Assembly (NCBI GenBank): GCA_963377175.1 | Contig: CAUJNA010002135.1 | Span: forward strand, 598,480 to 662,479 | Source of the DNA: Effrenium voratum | Taxonomy: Eukaryota > Sar > Dinophyceae > Suessiales > Symbiodiniaceae | Reading direction: 5' to 3' | Length of the DNA: 64,000 nucleotides | In this document: positions 32,461 through 43,000 of the stretch, piece by piece | How the letters are laid out: every line of letters begins with the position of its first letter | Position numbering within the stretch: position 1 is the stretch's first letter | Translations under genes and position numbers: made by a program | The notes under the pieces: model-generated | Seen by the model: only the letters and a program-made list of their open reading frames with translations | Told to the model about the DNA's origin: nothing | The model's database searches: none

Positions 32461-32689
32461 TTGTCTACATTACCTTCGCCCCCCCCCCCCCCCCCCCCGC
32501 CCCGCGCCAATGCCCCAACGCCCCTGATACAAGAACGGCCCTGTATCCCGAATTGGTTTGAGCGGCTTGCCGCATCGATGTTCCGATTGCCCGCAGCTGC
32601 TGATCCTCAAAAGACAGCGACGATTGTGCTCGACTTGTCTTCGCCATGTCTCTCATGTCTCGCCGGCATGCTTTTCACCAGGGGCACGC

Positions 32690-32781
32690 GAACACACACA
32701 CACACACACTCACAACACAAACACACAACCACACAAACACAAACACAACCACAAACACAAACACAAACACAAGCACAAACA

Positions 32782-32820
<39 letters not shown>

Positions 32821-32915
32821 ACACAAACAGAAACACAAACATACAAAAACACATACATACACACACACAAACACACAAATGCACAAATGCACACGTGCAT
32901 AAATGCACAAACACA
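32690..32915. repeat. Impure (CA)n / (ACAAAC)n microsatellite
   Basis: CACACAAAC and (CA)n runs; a pure (CA)n core of about 30 bp ends near 32818. Open frames through it are artefacts. Confidence 0.95.
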
Positions 32916-33993
32916 TGAACACTCGAAGCACCCCAAGGCCCCAGGCAACGGTTGGGGGCTCATGATCAAAGCGTTGAGGGAGGGGTCAAATGGAAGCGCG
33001 CGCACAGGAAGCCACATTGTGTGCGTTTTGTTGAGGGTATTCCTTTGTTGGCGGTTTCAAAAGGGAAGCCACGCGGCAAGCTGCTATTTATTTATTTTGG
33101 GAGGGGGGTGCCCTAAAAAAAGACACACACCCACACGGTTTTGCGGTCCAGCACCTTTTGGGAAGCATTGAGTTGGAGCAAAACGATTTCCAGCACCCCA
33201 GTTGCTAGCCCCAAAGTGGCAAGTGATTCACAGCGGCTTCAGGTTCCGACCATGGCTGGGTAACCAGGCGAAACCATCATGTAAAGCCGAAGCACTGCCT
33301 GGATCGCCGGTTGCTGCCTGCTTTTTTCCATGAGCTTTTCCCCAAAAACCGGCAACAGTGACTGAACAAAGCAGCAACTTGGCTATCTAGGTGGGTGTTT
33401 GTCACCTGGCATGATTGAATGTTCAAAGTCATGCGGCATGTCCAAGGAGCAGACCAGGAAGTCTACAGACCCCCGCTGTGTGGACGCAAACCCTTCAAGA
33501 CCTCAGCTTGTGCTGGTGTTAGGGGGACGGCCCCATTGTGGGATTGCCACTCTGCATGTGCAGAGATATGCATTTCAGCGCCTTGTTTTGACTGGATCAT
33601 CGGATTTGGGCCGGGTGGTCAAGTTGCCAAGTGACCAAAGGCGTGAGACACAGTCGCCTTGAACCCAGTTTCCTGATTTTGACAAAAGCCTGAGCCCAAC
33701 ATAGGCACATGTGCATGCAATTCTGTGCACAATCAATTGTCACATGGACACATATTTGCAATTGTTTTTTCCACTGAATACCATCATCTGCATAGATCAT
33801 ACATAGACATCAATCATTTGCATTCCTAAAAATGTTATAATTGAATACATCTCAATTTTGATCATATACAATGAGAGAGCGAGAGAGAAAGATGGAGGCA
33901 AAGATTGTTGCTTGCTGTGTGGTTATGTGGAGTTGCACACCGCAACTTTTTTATGGACCAGCTTGTGTGGCCTAGCAAGGCATTTTTTCGCAG

Positions 33994-34084
33994 AGTGGCC
34001 CCAGGCTCCGAAGTTTTGGTCCCAGGCTGCGCCGTGGTGTGGTGGTGACCCGAAGCCTGGCCCCGGCCGCCGTGTTCCGCCGAG
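33994..34084 (+). CDS. ISCU: ISCU exon 1: mitochondrial presequence
   Basis: Reads SGPRLRSFGPRLRRGVVVTR then SLAPAAVFRR and one base that joins to the next exon to make Gly. The acceptor is probably TTTTTTCGCAG (33983-33993); GGTCCCAG at 34018-34025 is an alternative. There is no ATG in this frame back to the TAG at 33973. Donor GC (GCGGATCGG). Confidence 0.75.
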
Positions 34085-37000
34085 GCGGATCGGATCGGGC
34101 GGGCGGATCGGATCGGGCGGATGGGACCTTCCGGTGCCGAGCTCGTGTTTCTGTTGTTGTGTTTTCTTGTCTTTTTCGTTTTGCGGTGCCGAGCTGGTGG
34201 TTTTCTGTTTTTCTTGTCCCCTCACAGTCATACCCCCTCCAATCCTCCAACGCAGCCCCGGACACCCGGAGGTTTCTGGACGGGAGAACCCCGACCAATT
34301 CCTCAGCTCTTCAAAAACAGTTTGGGCCCAACAACAATCGAGACCCTTGGGGTCCGGGAGAAAACAAAAGGGGTCGACATTCCCACAACCCTGATCGGAT
34401 GTGCTAAAATTGGAAAATGAAACTTGAGATAAGAATATTTGATCCATGAACCCTCGTGGACTTTCGCGACTTTATCTCCAGGATTGCGCAAGCTTGGCCA
34501 GACTTCGACCAGGCGTTCTGCAAGAAATTATCATGTTGCAGTTGCGGGTTTGGAGAAATAAGCAAACGCACAAGGGCAAGCAGAGGTGTCCTTTTTTGTT
34601 TGATTGAACATCGATGGCCCTGCTTTACCTGGTGGTCTGTTGCAAGCAAACCAACAAGCACACCTACTGTGGGAGGACGAAGCCACTTCGCACCACTTGG
34701 GAGAGATGAAACCCTATAAATACAATGGGATAATCCACCTACCAACTGACTGCTCAAGGGTTTCGTGCATGGCAAGCACATGCCATCCGTTCGAGTTACC
34801 CTGGGGGTACTTCAAAGCCAATTTCATGACGGGAGTAAATTTAATGAACAAGCACACACGTCCCCACATGCAAGTTGCGCACGGGTCCGTGTCATTCACC
34901 AAAATGGAAAGCCAAGCTGAAGAGCAATGCCCTGCTTGAACAGTTGGTCTGGTACCTATACATAGATTGTTAGGGAAGGGGGGCAACTGGCATATGCCCG
35001 ATCTCAAAACTGCCGCGTGCATGCCTGGCCACTTTGCGACTGACGTCCTCGCGGATACGCACACGCGTCAAATGACCTTCCTCTTCGGTCGGGTTGCCAT
35101 GTGGAAGTTTCACTGTTGCAAGTTGGAATTCATGTTCCTGGCTTGGGGCAGTGGCTATGCAAAGGCCTCCCCATCTTTGGATCCATTGTGGGAATGGCTC
35201 ACTCCAGTGATACCAAAGCCGTCCAAGTACCAGAACTTTTCGAATCCCCATCACGGAGGGAGGCTGGCGTTGTCTCACTAGGATCCGCCCACACTTTTCA
35301 GACTTAGCCTCCCACCGACTATACAACACGCAGATGGACAGACCCCTGTCGAAAGACAACTTGCCTCTTGGAAAAGGGCCTTTGTGCACTTTCATGTTAG
35401 TCTCAGTTGTCCAAAGCCAACCTTTTGACCTTTCGGTTTTCCCAGTTTGGTCCAGTTTTAGTCATGGCCCAAAAGGTTAACCTTTTATTTCTAGGTCCTT
35501 TGGGCAAGTGAGTAGTTGGTGGGCGCCTTTGACAATGCAGCCACCATGGCCACCATACGCGGGTATATATCCCGCTTGTCCCGAGAGTGGTTTGGGAGCA
35601 ACCATCGAGACATGGGGCACCTTCAAAATGTGGGTCCAGGAAAGCAATAGTAATATAGAATCCAGGGGCTGATCAATTATATATATATATATTTGTATAT
35701 GTATGTATACTTGACTGCTATTGGGTTGGATCTTTAGACTTTAACTTTTTGGAAAATGATGGTGTTTTCCGCCAAACCCCGAAAAAGTTGAACTTTGTGC
35801 AGGGGGGTGACAGCAACCAAGTACATATTTATATAGTTATGTATACTTGACTGCTATTGGGTTGGATCTTTAGACTTCAACTTTTTGGGAAATAAAGGTG
35901 TTTTCCGCTAAACCCCGAAAAAGTTGAACTTTGTGCAGGGGGGTTGACAGCAACCAAGTATATAGATATATATTTATATGTACACACTTGACTGAAAGCT
36001 AGCAGGGGCTTGAAGCTACCTTGGAACGCCAATTGTTGGACAATATATTAGTAGTCAGAGATCTCCCAAAATGGCACCTATTCTAACTCAACAGGAAACA
36101 GGCCCTGATGGGCATCACGCGGAATCCAAAGTTCAGAGGGGACAGGTCGCACCCAGATGTATTCTTTACCATGAGCTCTTGCTTCTCGTTTGGGGTAGAC
36201 TGGTACGTTGATTACTCGCATTTATTCGCATTTGCGAGTTCCGGGCAGTGGGTCTACTTTAAACGAGGCGTCCGAAAGCTTCGGGGTAGCACTCTACAAG
36301 AACTAACAGGTAGGTCGAAGGGAGGCGAAAACTTCTGACTTAGCCCCAAGAAATTGTAAAAGCCATGCATCCCGGAGCCAAAAGGATTTTTTTTGCAGGT
36401 TTTTCTTTTTGCGAAGCGCAAGCCCGTTTTCAGCGGGTTTTTAGTGGGCTTCGCAGGCTACCACGAGGCGGTCCATGACCACTTCAACAACCCTCGCAAC
36501 GTGGGAAGCCTGGACAAGGAGGACCCACCAGCTCGAGTTGGGTCTGTCTTCTTTTAGGGGAAACCCCTTTCTGCTTGGCTAGGTCCCCCAGTAGTGCCCT
36601 GTTACGCTTTTTTGAGGGGGTTCCCCCATTAAAATAGACTACAGAAAAGGGTACCCTTATTCTATCTACTGGAGGACCAAGTTGGGTAAGGGAATACCAC
36701 GGTGAAAACGACCATGGCATTTGACAGCCGCCCTGGACCCAGTCTCGCTCTGATTTGTCGGGACGAGGTCTTCAGGCCTCAGTCCCCGTCCAAGTCTGGG
36801 GGTCAATTCCTCTGGGTCCCCTTGGCAGTGGGCTCGTGACAAAGGCAGATAAGTCAACCAGGTTTGTTGATATGGGTTCCCCCATTGGGTATCCTTTTGG
36901 TTGCCTTTCAAAACCATCCAAGAAGGGGCTGCGTGTCCTATGAGAGACACCCCTCTTGGCGGATGCGTTAGGACAAGAACGTGGGCTCAGCGCTGGTGGG

Positions 37001-40000
37001 CAAGGCATCCTGCGGAGATGTCATCAAGCTGCAGGCGTCCAACCGCTCGAGCGCCTGGGGGCGCTCTGGAACCACATACTAGGTCCCCCAGCCAGGTGCC
37101 ATTTATTTTACCGTTTTTTTTTTGAGGGCGGAGGGTTCCCCTACTAAAATAGACAGAAGAAAAAATGGGTACCCTTATTCTAACCTCTCAAATCTGGAGG
37201 GCCTAGCAGGCTTATTTGGAATCTCCTGAAGCAAAGCGGATGTGAAAAGAGGTCCCGGTTGACTCTTGCAAGAATCCATGGCTGAAGCCAAACAAGCCTC
37301 CATCCATGGCTCACCAGAAAGAAAGCAAGTTCCCACTTGCCAGGGAAATCCTCCGGATCCCAAAAGGTGATCACCTTTTCTGTGTGGTTTTTTGAGAAAA
37401 AGGCACCGATTCGTGGAGGGGGGGGGGATCTTGGTGTTTTGTTTTTGAGATCAAGCAAGCACCGATTCGGCGGGACCTGTGTCAGCTTCGGCTGCTTCGA
37501 GCTCAAAGAGGGTTGCCTATGTCCAGGTCCTTTGGGCGAGTGAGAAAAGCCCCATGGGCCAAATGTTCCTTGAACTGAGCCTAACTTTCGTTTCGTGCTG
37601 CGAATGAGCGTTTCCCAAACCGATGGTTTGGAATGTGTTTTTCAAGAAAAAAAGCAGCCAGTGGAACTCCCGGCCCTGTTTCCTTGGTGGCTAAGCCGGC
37701 CATCCGGTTCCTTAGCCATTTAGCTTCTTAGTGTTTAGCGGTAGTTTCCATTTACTCCACTCAAAGTTCATCACTTTTAGCGGGGCATCGGAAATCGGGC
37801 CGCCCTGTTTCGGGACGGATTGTTGCAATGCGGCTCCGGTCTTGGCAGGTCAAGGTCGGCAAGGATGGCGTTATCCAGGACTCGGGGTTGAGGCCTTTCG
37901 CGCCAATGACGCCAGAGCCTCTGGCCGATGTTGCGGAGGTGGCATCCGTGTTGGCAGGTTTTTGTTAGTTTGTCTTTGGTGAAAACTTTGCCAAGGGATG
38001 TTAGGACTTTAACTTTTGGCCAACGAAAATGGTTTTTCCCATGTGTTCCCATCAACAGCCACAAAAAGTTATTCACTTTTAGCAGAAGCAACCGAGTTGT
38101 TGTGGGTCTTTCAGTTTTGGTAGGGGGGCTCAAACGTTTTTGCCGACATACCAAGGGTTGGAAGGTCTTTGGAAGGATATCCCCAGCCCATTGAGTAGCG
38201 GGACTCATACCCTTCGGGGTAAGAAAACCGTCAGGAAGTTGTCCATAGCCATCCCCGGCTTTGAGTAGGTCTTCGAGGCCTTTGAGGTCCAACACCAAAT
38301 CCGGTGCTTCCGGTCACCCCTTTGAACCTGAAATTTCGGTGGGGGGAGTCATGTCCACTCACGGTTCCGACTCTAAAAGTTCATTCCCCATACTGTGGAT
38401 GCACGAAATCCTGTTGCGCATCCGAAGAAACTCTGACAAGATTCGATTCCGCTGTAAAATACCAACTAATTTAATGATTCGATTCCACCTGTCAAATACC
38501 AACTACCAATGGTTTCAACCATGGGGTTACTTATGATTCCCCAAAACATGGTTAGATTCCCTTGTAAATAAAAAAAAAAAACTCATGGCTTCAACCATGT
38601 CCACGTTGTTTGTTTTTGTTTTTGTTTTTTGCCACATTTTTTTGTTTCTTTTCCCCGTTCTGCGCGCTAGACGATCGAGTCGCGGAGAGAGATCTCCGCT
38701 TCGGCAAAGATCGGGAAGACGAGCGCAGGACGCCAAGTTCAAGACCTTTGGCTGCGGCTCCGCCATCGCCAGCTCCTCCTACGCCCGGGACGCCCAGTCA
38801 GCCAGCGAGCGGAGCGGAGCGGAGCCATTCGAGTGGAGTCGAGGGAGCGGGAGTCGGTGCTCAGATGGTTCCGCTTTTTGTTTTGTTTTCTTCTTTTTCT
38901 CGGTTTTGCCAGATGGGGGTGTGGATTTGTGGATTTGTTTTGTGGGTGTTGTCGATTTGTTGAGGACACCCGCTTTTGAGAGACAAACAGATGGCACACA
39001 TAGGATCTTCAACCTCAGACACACAGCCTTGCCCCCCCGTTCCTTGTTTTGAGGGGTTTTCCCTTACAATCGACCATCAAAGACCTAGCCGCGAAATCGG
39101 TTCCCCATTGAAATCCACGTGTTGAACCGACTCCATGGTTGGTTGCCAGGTTTGTTGCAACCATACCCCGGCGGTTCGTTGAGGGAAGGCTCACTGGTGT
39201 TGCGGAAACCCACAAGCTGCCAAAAGAGCAAGCCGCTTTCCCCCCTTGGACAGCCCTTGGGTCTGATTATTTAAGACAGAAGGAACATGCCCTTGATTAG
39301 TCTTTTAGTGACTGAGATGCTCTTGGGCAGAGCAGGCTTGATAACAAGTGCCTTGTGGAGATCTTAGATATATTGGTTCTCAATTATCCTGATTTCTTCC
39401 ACTTTATCAAGCACTGTTTATTCTTCGCGACAGCACCAAGAACAATTCATGTTATTGTTGTTTTACTAACATACTCTTTAATAACCTTCTCTTCCAATCG
39501 TGGGCTTTTGGGCTTTTGGGGTTTTGGGGTTTTGGGGTCTTGCCCAAACCCAGCCATGTGTTCTTGAGGGCATTTCGTTTTATGATAAGCAAACCTAGGC
39601 AACCACTGCAAGCAGAAGTTCAATCAAAAGTACAGTAACAAAAAAGTACACCATGAGACGCAATCCAGAAATACACCCAGAGAAACATCCCGGAATCCAA
39701 CGTACAAACTAAACACACCTCGCTGTACAACTTTCACCCCGCCAACCGACTTTCACCCCGCCCCGACGCATACCGAGAGGGAGTCCAACACACACACACA
39801 CACACACAGGGATCCATACGCGCATGCATATGTGACTTCCTGCCTTGGGATTTTGCGACAAGTGCCAAGACAAGTTTTGGGTCACAACCTTTCCCAGTAC
39901 TAGCGCTAGGTAACTGGAGGTGGAGTCAAACATTTTCGTTTGTTTCCACTGCATGTTGACATTTGGGCTCCTGAACAACGACAGGTTTTGCTACTTATGT

Positions 40001-43000
40001 CACTGGCCTGTGTATCAATTGTTAAAATTGGAGGCTGCTGCCGTATGTCTTGCTTCAGCTTCAACTTGCAATCAATAGGGTTCCTTGGCATCTATGGGGC
40101 TCTGGGAAAAGAATTGGTGCCCTTGTTTCCCAACTCTGAGGGTTGCGGGGTTGGGCAGTTCGTGCCACAACTTCACATCGGGCCCCGTGTTTTTTGGTCT
40201 CATGAATCGAGGCCACAGAGATGATTATTGGACAGAACATCGATGAGGTGCGACGAGTTCGCAAGTCGCAAGCTCCGGAAAGCGGACTTCCACTTGTCGG
40301 GTTTGGAACATGCTGTGGTTGGACGAAACTCGTTCGCACCACCAAAATGTCTCGCTTCCCTTGTAAATACCACGCAGCAATGGTTTCAACCATGGTTTCT
40401 TAGGTGGTGCGAGCGGTTTTCGTGCACCCACAGGGCTTCCAATCCACTCCGGAGTGGCTTGGTTCAACGAGTCCAGGCATTCCGCAGGTTCAACTTGGGC
40501 CCTGGATGCCTTACCGTTTGGCTGAAAAGGTTGTATGTTCCCCTGACTCTGAAGGGAATCTAGTAATTACACAAGACAAGACCTGGCTTGGAAGACTCTG
40601 TTTTGGGGCTTCGTATCGATGTTCACAGGGTGTAGGGAATTGGTTTGTTTTCCACCGCGGCTTACAAAGTGCAGACACTTGCGCAGATAACTTGCTTGGA
40701 TCATGCTGAAAGCGCAACGCACGTGGCCATTTCAGTATTAGGTTGGATAATGAAGGTGCTTTACTTGGGGAGTACTTGTTTTTTGACTTCAGAAGTACCT
40801 GAGCGTTCCTTGGCACCTTGTGCGGATGTACACTGACCACTTGTTGAAACCCTCTGGGTACGATACAAATTGAGGGCTCGAATCGACGAAACTGCGGTGG
40901 TGCCAGATTGGGGGTTGGGATGGATGCCCCGCTTGAACACTACCTTAAGCGGGTCCTTACAAAGGCCAGTGAGGTGGTTGAAAAACCCATAAACCACCAG
41001 TCAGTACAGGTTTTGTGTGAAAGGGCCCGAGCGCGACATGCTTACGCTGGACAGGAGAGACACCATGCTCTCAGGGAATTTGTGCTGTCTTTTTGAGGGG
41101 GCCCTCTAAAAATGGTGGTTTTCCTGTTTAAACCAACACTATCCTTTAAACAGACAGGCACACATATGGGGACTTTCAATGCCAAAGCAACCCAGTGGGT
41201 CGCTTGACTTGTGAGGGTGTACTTTATCCCTGTGCTTGGCATTTGTTGAACATACTTTTAGTTTGCCGTTTGTTGGCTTTAGTTCTTGCCGTGTTTTATG
41301 AGTTCAAAAACATAGCACGAAATGCTTTCATATGTTGTTCGGTGGTTCTGTTCATTCTATCTGAGTGTTGGCTGCTACGAACACCATGTTCATTTACATG
41401 GCAAGGGTTGGAAACCAAGGCTAAACAAAGTCCTGGTTGAATTTTGACCGCGGGACCAATGTCCCAGTGCAGAGGGAATCATCACCGGCCCTGTTCAGCT
41501 GTCAGGTGTTTATTTCGGGGTCCGATTCGGGTTCGGCATTGAAGACTGGTTGGGTGGTTTATCCTTCCTAATCCTTGGTGGTTAAACAGTTTGGGTTCCA
41601 ACAACCTGTACTTTCGTTTCTTCCTCTTTGAGGGACAAAAGAAAGACGTACCTTCCTACGCTGGCCCCAAGGCTAAGCTGAAATTGGCAGATCACTGGAG
41701 GTGATTGCTCCCAGATACAGTGGACGAAATCCGTTCGCACCTCGGCGAAGAAACCCTGGAATGCTTCGCTTCCACGTAAATGTCAACCATGGCGCTTCTT
41801 AGGCGGCGCGAAATGGATCTCGCTTTTCCATCTACAGTGCCTAGAGGCTCCAATTCGATGGTTTCTTGGGCCCTCAAGCAGCCCGGTTTTGAGAACCCCA
41901 AACACCGAAGCGGGGTGTCTCATGGAGGGGTCGGGTCTTCCATTGAAAGCCACAAAAAAGAAACTCTAGGTAGTGACATAAACCAAGACGCAACTGCCCA
42001 TGAATCATCGGAAAGTGCCAGATCGCCAGGCATCCAAGAGCCGACCTCAGCGCCGGGTGGGGGGGACGGGGGTTGGAGGTCTGTCTGGGCCTTCAGGCCC
42101 CAAACTCCAGCGACCGATGGATCGATGCCTGGAGTTGCCATGGGCATTGGTCCGTTTTCGAAGGAGCGAGGAAATCACCTGTGAGTTTCCCTTCTAAAGG
42201 GTCCCGTCCAATGAGTCATTGGCAAGCCTGATTGACACTCGGACATTTGTTCATATTGAACGAGCCCTAAACATACTTGAACCCGTTGGGCGTTTGGATG
42301 GCTAGATGGAGCTTCCAAGCTTTTAGGTTGGTTTGACCCTCACGTCGGGAGAACTGCCTTGGCAAACGGAAGGTCAAGAGCTCGCCCATGAAATGGTTAC
42401 AAGCTCCAGCGTTGCGCCCGTTGACTTTGGTCAGAGGAATGGTTGACAAGCCACCGTCCCAACTACTAGCCTGGAACCGCTTGAAGTTGGATGTTGCAGA
42501 TCCCTTTCTGGAGGAGAAATGAGCATTTCCTCATTCGCTTTCAGACTCTGGGCTTGTTTTGGACAGGGCCGCCTTTGTTCGTTGAGAGGACGTGAGGTGG
42601 CTTAAGGATCAGGCATCTTCCACCTCTTTGGCAGCCCTTGTAGCCTTTTCTGTTTTTAGGGCCACCCAGAGGCCCCACTTCTAAAAGCAGGCGGTTTTCG
42701 GGCGGAGCCCTCATTGATCCTCCAACATCTTCCCCCCCCCCCCGCTTCCCTCCATTTTGTTGCCTGACAAACCAAAGTTGCAAGGGGTATGAATTGGCCC
42801 CCCCCGCCCCGCCCCCCTCCCCCCCAAGTTTAGGCAGCCTATGGCCTGAGGATCACGAACTCAGACATCTCCTCTCACCTGAAGCTCCCGCCCGTGAAGA
42901 TCCACTGCTCCGTGCTCGCCGAGGAGGCCATCCAGGCGATTCCGGCGCTAGATGCGGGCGGGTGGTCATCGAGTCATGTGGATGGACGGAATCCGTTTTC

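Larger units (their letters stand above)
34085..36456 (+). other. ISCU intron 1 (2.4 kb, GC-AG) with repeats
   Basis: Starts in an 18-bp GGATCGGATCGGGCG duplication (34086-34122). It also holds a family D copy (35402-35512), TATATA runs (35680-35700) and a tandem pair of family H elements (35706-35964). No further exon seen. Confidence 0.7.

Noticed and set aside
33858..34394. 178-residue open frame over ISCU exon 1
   Set aside because: Different frame from the presequence that joins in phase to the conserved YHEAVHDHF block; low-complexity GGSDRAGG-type text.
36108..36338. 76-residue frame starting MGITRNPKFRG upstream of ISCU exon 2
   Set aside because: Lies inside ISCU intron 1 and has no conserved motif or splice continuity with ISCU.
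39506..39542. Interstitial telomere
   Set aside because: The repeat is TTTTGGGG-like and short, not the TTTAGGG expected for dinoflagellates.
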